64,000 nt of DNA from contig NZ_AUFX01000006.1 in assembly GCF_000426725.1 (NCBI RefSeq), positions 1-64,000 on the forward strand, written 5' to 3'. The stretch's first letter is position 1, and each line of letters starts with the position of its first letter. The notes under the pieces are model-generated. The model was given only the letters and a program-made list of their open reading frames with translations. It was not told the DNA's origin and searched no databases. Source of the DNA: Sporocytophaga myxococcoides DSM 11118. GTDB taxonomy: Bacteria; Bacteroidota; Bacteroidia; Cytophagales; Cytophagaceae. Positions 27,857-36,354 of the stretch are shown here, piece by piece. Position numbers and translations under genes: made by a program.

Positions 27857-29059
27857 TCAGCTTGAAATTTCAGTATTTAGTTTTTGCCTCGCAGGAAAAA
27901 CTTTTAATAATAAATAAGTAATAAGACCAAACAACACAGCTGCAGCTACTGCAAGCAACATGCTTCCTACGGTATATTGGAAGAGATCTGCTTTAACATT
28001 TTCTAATGTTATATCTCTGTTGAATATCAAAACATCTTTACCATTAGGCAACACCATACCTCCTGACTTATAGCTCAGGAAAATAAGAATGGGAATCATA
28101 GGAGGTATGCTAATATGTGCAGCTGTTACAAATAGCACCTTATTTAATTTCATCAGATGTGCCAGCGTTATTCCAACTATCAGCTGAAAACCCCATATAG
28201 GCACTATTCCCATGAAAACTCCAAACATCACAGCGAATGTCTTTCTTAAATCAGATTCGTCTCTGTTGAAAACATACTTTTTGAAAAAGTCAGCAATACT
28301 GTTTCTGTTAAGACTTCTGACTACTTTAAAAGGTTTGATAAAAAGAACTGCAATCACAACCAGTACAGTGTTCAACACACTTACTCTGCTAAAATCTTTA
28401 AACGGCCTAAAGTGCGTTACACGTTCTTTACCATAATATACCTGAACTGGCACTGAATCAACCTTTACACCTTTCCAGGAAGCTCTTACTATATTCTCAA
28501 TTTCAAATTCATATTTTCTGGTGAACCATTTCATTTTATATAAAGGCTCTAAGGGATAAAGCCTATATCCTGACTGAGTATCGGGAAGTTTTACTCCTGT
28601 TTCAAACCAAAACCAGAAATTGGAAAACTTATGTCCGAAGCTGCTTTTGCCGGGCACAGAGGATTGCTCCATATTCCTTGCCCCTACAATAAGTGTCCCT
28701 GGTTCTTTTTCAATCTTATCTATAAATACAGGAAGATCCGATGCCATATGCTGACCATCTGAATCTATAGTAATAGCGTATTGATATCCCTGTTCAAAAG
28801 CAGCTTTGAACCCTGTGCGAAGGGCCATGCCTTTGCCCATATTATGAGGCTGCTGAACTACCTTAACCTGAGTGAAAGACTCAAGGATGCCACGTGTAGA
28901 ATCTGTAGAGCCATCATTAACAACAATGACATTTGCCGTATATTCCAGTACATCCCTGATCACGTTGGACAAAGTTTTTTCATTGTTGTATGTAGGAATA
29001 AGCACACAACATTTAAGCTTGTCAAACTTTTCCCTATAGGTATCTTTCAGAGATTGCAT
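27857..29059 (-). CDS. Family 2 glycosyltransferase with DUF2062 domain
   Basis: 400 residues. The GT2 domain (about 15-235) has VLIPTYNNEKTLSNVI, VVNDGSTDSTRGIL and the DXD-like TIDSDGQHMASDLP. The C-terminal DUF2062 membrane domain (about 255-395) has KTFAVMFGVFMGIVPIWGFQLIVGI. Resembles dolichol-phosphate-mannose synthase-like enzymes that act at the inner membrane. Flexirubins are not normally glycosylated, so the acceptor is unclear. It sits seven bases before the MMPL fusion in the same operon, with a 105-bp gap upstream that could hold a secondary promoter. Confidence 0.9.
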   Translation of the reverse strand: MQSLKDTYREKFDKLKCCVLIPTYNNEKTLSNVIRDVLEYTANVIVVNDGSTDSTRGILESFTQVKVVQQPHNMGKGMALRTGFKAAFEQGYQYAITIDSDGQHMASDLPVFIDKIEKEPGTLIVGARNMEQSSVPGKSSFGHKFSNFWFWFETGVKLPDTQSGYRLYPLEPLYKMKWFTRKYEFEIENIVRASWKGVKVDSVPVQVYYGKERVTHFRPFKDFSRVSVLNTVLVVIAVLFIKPFKVVRSLNRNSIADFFKKYVFNRDESDLRKTFAVMFGVFMGIVPIWGFQLIVGITLAHLMKLNKVLFVTAAHISIPPMIPILIFLSYKSGGMVLPNGKDVLIFNRDITLENVKADLFQYTVGSMLLAVAAAVLFGLITYLLLKVFPARQKLNTEISS

Positions 29060-29164
29060 GAATAATTTGATATTGAATATTTAGTCAAAAAACTGATTAA
29101 TAACGTATTCCCCGCCTGTTTAATTCCTCAAAAGCAAAAAATATTAATCAATTCTGAATGGCTA

Positions 29165-29533
29165 CTATCTGAAGGTTCCACTAAACTTAAAGAATACTTT
29201 ATCTTCAAAAAATATGGTATTGTTTACCTTAATAACAGAATCTTCCAGATTTTTATAATTGATATCGAAATCAAGGAACTTATTTACCTTTGGATTTACA
29301 ATATTCATAAACTTCAGATTATCTCCGGTAACCAATATCAGTTCTTTTCCTAAAGCTGAAGAAAGCATTTCTTTAATCATCTGCACCATGCATACTCCCG
29401 GCACAACTGGATTTCCCGGGAAATGGCCTTCAAATATTTTATGCTTTTCGTTCAGCTCAACTCTAACTTTTAATGAGCCTTCCGCAACCGGCTCTGCTGT
29501 TTGTACTTTATAGAAATTTTTCTCTTGTAACAT
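29165..29533 (-). CDS. Hotdog-fold 3-hydroxyacyl-ACP dehydratase (FabZ-like)
   Basis: 122 residues. HKIFEGHFPGNPVVPGVCMVQM is the FabZ/FabA active-site helix region with its His in GHFPGNP. TGDNLKFMNIVNPKV is the following strand pair. It most likely dehydrates beta-hydroxyacyl-ACP intermediates, leaving the conjugated double bonds of the polyene. Second dehydratase-like gene of the cluster besides 39781-40239. One base separates it from the lipoprotein gene upstream. Confidence 0.85.
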   Translation of the reverse strand: MLQEKNFYKVQTAEPVAEGSLKVRVELNEKHKIFEGHFPGNPVVPGVCMVQMIKEMLSSALGKELILVTGDNLKFMNIVNPKVNKFLDFDINYKNLEDSVIKVNNTIFFEDKVFFKFSGTFR

Positions 29534-29534
29534 A

Positions 29535-30188
29535 TTATCTTTTCAAAAGACTCATCTTAATTGTCAACTTAATATTCTGATGATCCAGCAGAATATTGGA
29601 AGGTACTGCGCCTGAATAATCGGTAAATAAGATCTCCACTTTTACCTTCGACTTCTTTCCGTAGGTCGTCATTATTTTTAACAACTTGCCATCATCAAGT
29701 TTGTAAAAATAGGAATTTTCTTCCTTCTTTCCTCTGAGTCTGTAAATTACATGCGTGCTATCTTTTGAAACAACTGCTTCTGAAGCAATTAATGGATTCA
29801 TAAGCAAAAGCCTGAAATCATCTCTTAAAAGGTTAATTACAACCTTCTTATTCATTTGGTCAATACAGTAGTGTACCTTAAAATAATCAGAAGGACCTAG
29901 CTCAAAATCAAAAAGTTTGACTCCTACTTCTGTTGTAAATACAAGTCTGTACTTATCCGGCTCTGTGTTTTTTATAATTAACAAACCGCTAAGGTAATGG
30001 CCATAAACATCTACCGCAGTTTTATATACAAAAGCTCCGCTGTCACTTTTAAAAAGCGATACCAGCTCACCTGATTTCAGAGGCCTTCTTTCTTCCCCTG
30101 TACTTGCTGTTTTAGAGCCCTTACATGAGAATAGCAGAACAATCAGGACACTACTTAATATGAAACTTCTCATCCGGAATTTCGGCAT
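29535..30188 (-). CDS. Cluster-specific lipoprotein, function unknown
   Basis: 217 residues. Signal sequence with lipobox LLFSC (Cys about residue 22). The mature part is beta-rich (VYKTAVDVYGHYLSGLLIIKN, YRLVFTTEVGVKLFDFEL, DYSGAVPSNILLDHQNIKL) and reminiscent of LolB/LolA-like half-barrels, but I cannot assign a family. Its start lies 38 bp inside the LolA-like gene; an alternative ATG at 30173 would shorten that. The pairing with LolA suggests the two handle a hydrophobic cargo between inner and outer membranes, perhaps the flexirubin itself. Confidence 0.75.
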   Translation of the reverse strand: MPKFRMRSFILSSVLIVLLFSCKGSKTASTGEERRPLKSGELVSLFKSDSGAFVYKTAVDVYGHYLSGLLIIKNTEPDKYRLVFTTEVGVKLFDFELGPSDYFKVHYCIDQMNKKVVINLLRDDFRLLLMNPLIASEAVVSKDSTHVIYRLRGKKEENSYFYKLDDGKLLKIMTTYGKKSKVKVEILFTDYSGAVPSNILLDHQNIKLTIKMSLLKR

Positions 30189-30804
30189 TTACTTTTTTAT
30201 TAGTGAAAGCGATATTGGTATAATCTCCTGAGGGCTCAGTCATTGTCAGTTTAGAAACTGTATAATCCTTTTTGTCAAAGTATAAACTGATGGTTTTCAG
30301 GAACCCCTTCATATTCTTGTTCAGAGGAGTAAGGTCTACCAGATAGTACTTTTCATTCTGATAATACTTGATTTTATAATCTTTGCTATTCAACACATTT
30401 CCCTGCACACTATTGACAATCATATTGTTGATTTCCTGGAACATCTTGTTTGACTGCATGTCATACTTATTTTCCCTGGAGTCGTCTTTGATATAGACTT
30501 TGTTTTTATTCATGATGATCAAATATTGAAATGGATCTGTATACTGCCATCTCAGCATGTTATCCTTCTTGAACATGAAACTGCCTTTGGTAATAATTTT
30601 CTCTGCAAGTACACTTAGGTTTTTCTCCTGAACAAATTCACTTTGAATGGTCTTGGTCTCTTTAGCTGTTTTAGCAAGATTATTTTTAAATGAAACCGAA
30701 TCTGTTAGCGGACCAAAACCAGTATGCTGACTAAAAGCTATTGTGGTAAGACCAAAAATAAGCGAAAGAATAAATCCGAATTTCTTAATTAACTGCATAT
30801 GCAT
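30151..30804 (-). CDS. LolA-like periplasmic carrier protein
   Basis: 217 residues with a signal peptide (LIKKFGFILSLIFGLTTIAFS). AKTAKETKTIQSEFVQEKNLSVL, GSFMFKKDNMLRWQYTDPFQYLI and VSKLTMTEPSGDYTNIAFTN match the LolA fold, a half-barrel that shuttles lipids or lipoproteins across the periplasm. Aryl-polyene and flexirubin clusters commonly carry such a gene. It overlaps both neighbours (20 bp with the deacetylase, 38 bp with the lipoprotein). Confidence 0.87.
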   Translation of the reverse strand: MHMQLIKKFGFILSLIFGLTTIAFSQHTGFGPLTDSVSFKNNLAKTAKETKTIQSEFVQEKNLSVLAEKIITKGSFMFKKDNMLRWQYTDPFQYLIIMNKNKVYIKDDSRENKYDMQSNKMFQEINNMIVNSVQGNVLNSKDYKIKYYQNEKYYLVDLTPLNKNMKGFLKTISLYFDKKDYTVSKLTMTEPSGDYTNIAFTNKKVNAEIPDEKFHIK

Positions 30805-31564
30805 TTTTATTTACAAACTTCTCAATTGATACAAAAGAATATCCATTTTCCTTTGCATAAAGAATAAATGATTCCAAAATTTCAACAGTGCGGTCATTGG
30901 TATCGTGAAACAGATAAATAGCTCCTGGTTTCAGTGCTTTTTTCAGTTTATCCAACAAACTGTTTTTATCCATTACAACAGTATCGAAGGAACGAACATT
31001 CCAACCAATTACAGAATATCTTGAATCTCTAAGCGCCTTATACAAAGGTGGATTCGTTACTCCATAGGGTGGTCTGAAATACAATGGATATTTACCCAAA
31101 ACTTCCCTGACCTTATCATCGGTTTGCTTCAGTTCAAGTTTCATGCCTGAAGGTGATTTCAGGTCGAACCAGAATAAATGATTGAAGGTATGATTTCCAA
31201 TGATGTGCCCCTCCTGATCTGTTTTTTTTAGTAAAGCTTCGTTTCCCTCAATGTTTTTTCCAATAACAAAAAATGCAGCAGGAATAGAATGCTCTTTTAA
31301 AATTTGTAATATTCTGGGAGTTATTTCGGGATGAGGACCATCGTCAAAGGTTATGCATAGTTCTTTCTTATTGTCAGGACCAGCACAAACAGCTTTTACA
31401 AAAAAGCCTGCACTCAAATAAGTCACTCCGTAAAATACAACCCCGGAGTAACCTAAAACAGAAAGTACCAGCCACCAAAAAGAAAAACCTTTTTCGATCG
31501 CCAGGTAAAGGAGGAGTACCGAAATTATAAAAAATAATGCACTGACAAGCTTAAACCTCAACAT
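30785..31564 (-). CDS. NodB-type polysaccharide deacetylase family protein
   Basis: 259 residues. Two N-terminal hydrophobic helices anchor it in the membrane. The NodB domain starts at about residue 68 with ITFDDGPHPEITPRIL (Asp74, Asp75) and has the metal-binding pair in GNHTFNH (His125, His129), RPPYGVTNP and YLFHDTND. All catalytic residues look present, so it should be an active deacetylase. Its role in a pigment cluster is unexplained: it might deacetylate cell-wall glycan locally or act on a non-sugar amide or ester. Overlaps its neighbours on both sides. Confidence 0.88.
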   Translation of the reverse strand: MLRFKLVSALFFIISVLLLYLAIEKGFSFWWLVLSVLGYSGVVFYGVTYLSAGFFVKAVCAGPDNKKELCITFDDGPHPEITPRILQILKEHSIPAAFFVIGKNIEGNEALLKKTDQEGHIIGNHTFNHLFWFDLKSPSGMKLELKQTDDKVREVLGKYPLYFRPPYGVTNPPLYKALRDSRYSVIGWNVRSFDTVVMDKNSLLDKLKKALKPGAIYLFHDTNDRTVEILESFILYAKENGYSFVSIEKFVNKNAYAVN

Positions 31565-32610
31565 GAGGATAGTAAAATGAGGGAATGATTTCCGCAGTAG
31601 TGGTTATACAAAAGAATCTTGTTCACTTCCTTGTCAGAATTGCGAGTCAAAGAAACACATGTAGGAATTTCTTTTTTCTTTAGAATCTGGGAAGCCAGCC
31701 AAACTCCAAATGCGGAAGCTGTAGAATACTCGCCGCAAAGATTTTTGAAAGCTGCAGAATTATTTTCTTTAAAGAAATTTTCTTTAAATTCTGAATATAC
31801 TTTATCCCCTTCCTTATCGCCATTGGCTCCTAACAATATCAGATCAATATCTTTAGATTGTATGTTGTTAGAAGAAAGAATTCTGTCCAGAACCTTTTTT
31901 AGATCTTCCTTGCCATTTGTATTAAACAGCATTTCTACTGCCAGCACAGTGGCATAGGGATCATTTGGACTTGAAGATAGAGAAAAGAATGTAGCACCTT
32001 CACCAGGCATTGTCCCATCTGGATTTTTGTTAAAAATTTCAGAGGTTTGTACCCCTGTCTTCCACAAACCTTTTTTGGCATGAATGGAATAATGGTTAGG
32101 TGTAATTTCGTCTACTCCACCTAGCAGAACATTACTGGCTTCCCCCTCTTTCAAAAGAAGTAAAGAATCCACAAAAGCGCTTTCGAACGAAAAATCTCTG
32201 TGAACATAGGTGAAATTATAATTATTGCAGGTAAGAAGTAATGCAATCTGAGCACCAACAGTATTATGCGTTGATTGGATAAATGAAGTTGGTGTTAAAA
32301 ACTGTTCTTTGTTATTAAGTATATTACAGAGAAAATTCTCAGTGTCCTCGAGGCAACCCATACCAGTACCCGTAATGATTGCATCAGGATTTTCAACCTT
32401 TGCATCTCTGAGACAATAGTTAGCAGCTGCTACACCCATTTTTATAACCTTCCCCATTCTTCGTGCAGCAGCCGGCGATATGAACTCCTTATAATTTGGC
32501 TCTACCACTTTAAAATAATCCTGATGATATTTTATCTCTTCCAGAAAAGAGGAATTGTCCAGAGTATTCTGGGGAGAGACATTACCAAGACCATTAATAT
32601 AAATCTGCAT
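31558..32610 (-). CDS. Ketosynthase-like chain-length-factor protein (no catalytic Cys)
   Basis: 350 residues with a thiolase fold (INGLGNVSPQN at the start, GTGMGCLEDTENF, LLGGVDEITPNHY, MPGEGATFFSL). At the nucleophile position the sequence reads FTYVHRDFSFESAFVDSLLLL instead of a TACSSS-type motif, so condensation is impossible. This is the chain-length-factor pattern. It follows the intact ketosynthase at 32614-33822 by three bases, so the two probably form a KS/CLF heterodimer that sets polyene length. Confidence 0.82.
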   Translation of the reverse strand: MQIYINGLGNVSPQNTLDNSSFLEEIKYHQDYFKVVEPNYKEFISPAAARRMGKVIKMGVAAANYCLRDAKVENPDAIITGTGMGCLEDTENFLCNILNNKEQFLTPTSFIQSTHNTVGAQIALLLTCNNYNFTYVHRDFSFESAFVDSLLLLKEGEASNVLLGGVDEITPNHYSIHAKKGLWKTGVQTSEIFNKNPDGTMPGEGATFFSLSSSPNDPYATVLAVEMLFNTNGKEDLKKVLDRILSSNNIQSKDIDLILLGANGDKEGDKVYSEFKENFFKENNSAAFKNLCGEYSTASAFGVWLASQILKKKEIPTCVSLTRNSDKEVNKILLYNHYCGNHSLILLSSC

Positions 32611-32613
32611 AAT

Positions 32614-33822
32614 TTAAATCTTCTTAAAAACAAGAGCTGAGTTATTCCCTCCAAAACCAAATGAATTGGAAAGTACACTTTTGATATCTACACCTGATAG
32701 TAATGAAGTTTCAGGAGCAAGGTCCAGCTCTTTCATCTTCGCCTTAAAATTAAGATTTGGGAAGATGGTTTTATTCATAATGGATAAAGTAGAATAAACA
32801 GCCTCAATACCACCACACGCACCTAAGGTATGGCCTGTATATGATTTGGTAGAACTGAATTTCGGAACCTGAGCACCAAACAGTCTGGTCATTGCTGTTC
32901 CCTCAGACAAGTCATTATTGGGAGTGCCTGTCCCGTGAACGTTGATATAATCAATTTCCTCAGCCGTTAATCCTGCCACTTCAAGCGCCTTTTTCATAGC
33001 AAGAAATGCGCCTTGCCCGTCTGGAGAACTTGCAGTCTGGTGATAAGCATCATTGGTATTGGCATATCCTCCAACTTCAGCAAGAATCGGTCTGTTTCCG
33101 GCTTTCGCAGCTTCTTCAGACTCTATCACGATATAGCCTGCGCCTTCTCCAAGATTTAATCCTTGTCTGCTATCATCAAAAGGTCTGCAATGCTCTTTAT
33201 CCAGAATCATCAATGTATTAAAACCATTGATCGTAAATACTGTGAGAGAATCTACTCCTCCGGCAACAACTCTATCGATCATTCCTGCCTTTATCATTCT
33301 GGCTCCAAGCATAATAGAATTTGCAGAAGAGGAACATGCAGTACTAATCGTTGTCATAAAGTCTTTAATTCCCAAGACCTCAGCAATTCTTTCAGTACTC
33401 TCCCCACAGTCGTGAGTTTCCAGGAATTTCATGAAATCCCCTTTGTCTGAAGGATCAAGATATCTCTGATAAAGCATTTCAGTCTTGCCCATTCCACCTA
33501 CAGAAGTGGCTGATATAAAACCTGTCCTGAGTTTGGCAACTTTATCCAGGCCAGCTGCAAGATACGCTTCTCTTGCAGCAATGATTCCTAACAAAGTAGT
33601 TCTTGTCACTGGCCGATTCATATCAAATCCGGCCATTTGACCAAGTTCCTTATCTGAAAGCTTTACTTCCGATACAGGAATGATATTTTTATGAACAGTA
33701 TCAAGGTTTTGAATATGCCCTATACCAGGCCTTAAAGAAGTCAATGAGTTATAGTTCTCCTGCACATTGTTTCCAATAGAAGAGATAACTCCAAGACCGG
33801 TAATGACAACCTTTTTACTCAT
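32614..33822 (-). CDS. Beta-ketoacyl-ACP synthase II-type ketosynthase
   Basis: 402 residues, FabF-like. VVITGLGVISSIGNNV at the start. Nucleophile STACSSSANSIM with Cys163. Histidines in NVHGTGTPNNDLSEG and TKSYTGHTLGACGG. C-terminal LSNSFGFGGNNSALVF. Fully catalytic by motif. It extends acyl or aryl chains with malonyl-ACP. Its neighbours are an acyl carrier protein and a cysteine-less ketosynthase partner. Confidence 0.93.
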   Translation of the reverse strand: MSKKVVITGLGVISSIGNNVQENYNSLTSLRPGIGHIQNLDTVHKNIIPVSEVKLSDKELGQMAGFDMNRPVTRTTLLGIIAAREAYLAAGLDKVAKLRTGFISATSVGGMGKTEMLYQRYLDPSDKGDFMKFLETHDCGESTERIAEVLGIKDFMTTISTACSSSANSIMLGARMIKAGMIDRVVAGGVDSLTVFTINGFNTLMILDKEHCRPFDDSRQGLNLGEGAGYIVIESEEAAKAGNRPILAEVGGYANTNDAYHQTASSPDGQGAFLAMKKALEVAGLTAEEIDYINVHGTGTPNNDLSEGTAMTRLFGAQVPKFSSTKSYTGHTLGACGGIEAVYSTLSIMNKTIFPNLNFKAKMKELDLAPETSLLSGVDIKSVLSNSFGFGGNNSALVFKKI

Positions 33823-33828
33823 TCCTGA

Positions 33829-34086
33829 TTACGCTTTTTTATGCTCTGCAATATAGTCTGCCATCGATTTGATCGATGAAAATATCTTTTTAGCTGAAGC
33901 TGCATTTTCTACTCTCAAACCATATTCCTTCTCAAGAAGAACGATTAGCTCAAGCGCATCTATGCTGTCAAGACCAAGTCCGTCTCCGAACAAAGGTGCT
34001 GTAGGGTTGATGTCTTCAGGTTTTACATCTTCCAGTTTAAGGGCCTTTATAATTTGAACCTTTAATTGGTTTACTAAATCTTCCAT
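33829..34086 (-). CDS. Acyl carrier protein
   Basis: 85 residues. The phosphopantetheine site is GLGLDSIDALELIVLLEKEYG with Ser41. Acidic helices and length are typical. It probably holds the growing polyene chain for the neighbouring KS/CLF pair. It differs from the second ACP of the cluster (43343-43603), which suggests separate carriers for the aryl-polyene and the dialkylresorcinol branches. Confidence 0.94.
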   Translation of the reverse strand: MEDLVNQLKVQIIKALKLEDVKPEDINPTAPLFGDGLGLDSIDALELIVLLEKEYGLRVENAASAKKIFSSIKSMADYIAEHKKA

Positions 34087-34094
34087 AATAAAAC

Positions 34095-34727
34095 TTAAAA
34101 ATTATATATTTTTTTAATTTGTTCTGTTGTGTGCATTATTCTATTCTCTCCTTGAGCAGCTTCAGCTAGGTATACAAAGGCCTCATATTTGCCTTCACAA
34201 AACTCTACCCAACCGGCAACACAGGATTTTAATTTTCCTGAAGAGAAGAGATTATTGACATAATCTGTAATAAACTCAGGATTATATTCTTCAAAAATAA
34301 AAAAAGTATTTTCACCTTTTATCTTATTTCTGATACAAATTTCCCCAATAACTATATTTGGCAAAGTATACACGAACACAGCAGGACTTGGAAAGTAATT
34401 ACTTTTATCCTTAACTGTTTCATAATAAGAAGCATCAGTATGCAAACTCGAACTTGAATTCGAAAGTACCACACCAATTTCTGTATCTGTATATTTTTCT
34501 TTAATTGCAGTGTCTTTCAGAATCAACTCGGTTGCCATCAATCCAAGCTTGCACATATCATCCATTTTGTAAAATGGAGAGTGTGTTATTTCAAGTCTTT
34601 TATAAAGGCTTCTGATAAAGGTAGCAAAGTCATCTTCCGGGGCTCCTTTAAGAAATTCCTCACCATTCAGAATGGCTTGATTATTTCTTATGATCGAATA
34701 TGATTTTATAAAACCTTTACTGCTCAT
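34095..34727 (-). CDS. Short ketosynthase-like protein without catalytic Cys
   Basis: 210 residues, about half a ketosynthase. MCKLGLMATELIL, EIGVVLSNSSSSLHTDASYYE and FPSPAVFVYTLPNIVIGEICIRNKIKGENTFFIF follow the N-terminal thiolase half. Where the nucleophile belongs the sequence is GENTFFIFEEYN with no Cys. The C-terminal half with the catalytic histidines is missing. The frame is clean and overlaps the preceding ketosynthase by four bases, so this is a maintained short protein rather than a random truncation. A non-catalytic partner of the 34724-35869 ketosynthase is the likeliest role. Confidence 0.72.
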   Translation of the reverse strand: MSSKGFIKSYSIIRNNQAILNGEEFLKGAPEDDFATFIRSLYKRLEITHSPFYKMDDMCKLGLMATELILKDTAIKEKYTDTEIGVVLSNSSSSLHTDASYYETVKDKSNYFPSPAVFVYTLPNIVIGEICIRNKIKGENTFFIFEEYNPEFITDYVNNLFSSGKLKSCVAGWVEFCEGKYEAFVYLAEAAQGENRIMHTTEQIKKIYNF

Positions 34728-35869
34728 TGTTTCTCAAAAATCAACGCTGCATTACATCCTCCGAAACCGGCAGCTGTTTTTAAAACTCTCTTAACCTTTT
34801 TCTCCATGCAATCACTCAGTACATTTACCGGCTGAGTAACTCCCATTTTAGAAAATCCTGCTGTCGCAAACAGAATATTATTTTTCATGGAATAAGCTGC
34901 CATCACAGATTCTGCAATACCAGCCGCTCCAAGCGTATGTCCAATATATCCTTTCAAACTGTTCATCGGCACAAGTTCCAGTTTGGCAGAATGAATCGCC
35001 TTAGATTCCATTTCATCATTGTAATTCGTAGCAGTGCCGTGTCCCGAAATGTAATCAATCTCTTCTGCAGAAATGGAGGCATCTTTTAAAGCACCATCTA
35101 TTGCAAGAAACAAACCCTCTCCTGTTCTCGAAGGGCCAGAAATATGGTTGGCATCGTTGCTGATCGCTCCACCTTTTACCGCAACAGAAGTGTTGTTTTC
35201 CGGCTCAACAGAAAGAATCACAGTTCCTGCGCCTTCGCCCAGACTTATTCCATCTCTCCCTTCATCATATGGTTTGCAAGGTCCAGTTCCAATTGCTTTA
35301 AAAGACTGAAAACCCGATACTGTAAATTCAGAGATAACATCTCCTCCGGCTACAATTATATTTCTGTATTTTCCCTCATTTAAAATTCTCTTTCCTAAGA
35401 GTATTGCCACTGAGCCTGATATGCAAGCATTGGATACCACAAGTGGCTGATTAGAATTTTGAAAAAAAGAACTTATAACTCTGGCCAATACCGCCAGCTT
35501 CAAACGTTCTTTGGGAAATTTGTGGTTATATTTTTCTTCCAGCAAATCTATATTTCCTTTGGCAGTGGAAATGATAAATAAAGTATCATTAGATGCCGGA
35601 TCAATGTTAGTTTTATCCAGAGCATCCGAAATACTTGTGATAATCATTTTCTCAAGCCTCGTATAACCTACTTTTGAATTTAACCTGCCAAATGATTCTT
35701 CTAATAAAGGAGTGTTCACTAATGATGCATAAAATGGAGTCGGGGAAATAAAATGATCTTCCGAAAGCAATACTCCGGAGCATTTTTCCCTCATTTTTGC
35801 AGCATTTTCCCCAGTTGTAAAACCCAGAGAGGTGATGACATTATCCGATATTAAAAAAACTGATTTCAT
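34724..35869 (-). CDS. Beta-ketoacyl-ACP synthase, flexirubin cluster
   Basis: 381 residues. Nucleophile motif SNACISGSVAILLG with Cys149. Histidines in SGHGTATNYNDEME and SLKGYIGHTLGAAG. C-terminal TAAGFGGCNAALIF. A catalytically complete KS, diverged from FabF in the N-terminal region (MKSVFLISDNVITSLG). Overlaps both flanking genes by four bases (short KS-like downstream, thioesterase upstream), so translation is coupled. Probably elongates the polyene. Confidence 0.9.
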   Translation of the reverse strand: MKSVFLISDNVITSLGFTTGENAAKMREKCSGVLLSEDHFISPTPFYASLVNTPLLEESFGRLNSKVGYTRLEKMIITSISDALDKTNIDPASNDTLFIISTAKGNIDLLEEKYNHKFPKERLKLAVLARVISSFFQNSNQPLVVSNACISGSVAILLGKRILNEGKYRNIIVAGGDVISEFTVSGFQSFKAIGTGPCKPYDEGRDGISLGEGAGTVILSVEPENNTSVAVKGGAISNDANHISGPSRTGEGLFLAIDGALKDASISAEEIDYISGHGTATNYNDEMESKAIHSAKLELVPMNSLKGYIGHTLGAAGIAESVMAAYSMKNNILFATAGFSKMGVTQPVNVLSDCMEKKVKRVLKTAAGFGGCNAALIFEKQ

Positions 35870-36303
35870 CCTTTTTTATAAAGCCACTTTTCTTTCCACT
35901 GCTGATAGCAATCAGGATTTGTAATAGAAAGTTCGCCATCTTTAAGAAAAACCTGAATGGTTTTTCCTGTTGTAAGCACTTCCCGTCCCCTTGTAGTATC
36001 TCTGAATATTTTATAATCAAATATGATTTTTGCTGCTTCGGTTGGAACAAATGTAGTCTCTACAATTGCTTTCTCCTGAAGTCTTAGAGGCCTTTTATAA
36101 TCGCAGTTTGCTGTTACAAGAGGAGTTAAATACCCCTGTGAGCTGTATAATTCAACAAAATCAAGGTCAAATTCCTTCCCGAATGCATCCCTTCCGTCTT
36201 CAAAAAATTTGAGATAATTTCCATGCCAGACAATACCCATCGCATCCACCTCGCAAAATCTGACTTTTATCTCTGTCCTGGCAACTAGTAAATTTGTTTC
36301 CAA
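35866..36303 (-). CDS. YbgC/4HBT-like acyl thioesterase
   Basis: 145 residues. The motif VRFCEVDAMGIVWHGNYLKFFEDGRDAF matches the 4-hydroxybenzoyl-CoA thioesterase/YbgC hotdog family, with the Asp in EVDAMG as the likely catalytic residue. The rest is beta-rich and intact (GREVLTTGKTIQVFLKDGEL). In flexirubin and aryl-polyene clusters such enzymes may release or edit acyl chains. A 51-bp gap separates it from the ABC permease upstream; it overlaps the downstream KS by four bases. Confidence 0.88.
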   Translation of the reverse strand: METNLLVARTEIKVRFCEVDAMGIVWHGNYLKFFEDGRDAFGKEFDLDFVELYSSQGYLTPLVTANCDYKRPLRLQEKAIVETTFVPTEAAKIIFDYKIFRDTTRGREVLTTGKTIQVFLKDGELSITNPDCYQQWKEKWLYKKG

Positions 36304-36354
36304 CTCTTATTTATTAAAATCCGAATTCTTTTTGATTATAAAGCCTAGTCTTCA

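Noticed and set aside
34095-34727. Pseudogene of a ketosynthase
   Set aside because: The frame is clean, both ends are tightly packed with neighbours (four-base overlap, eight-base gap) and the fold half is well formed; a maintained non-catalytic protein is more likely.
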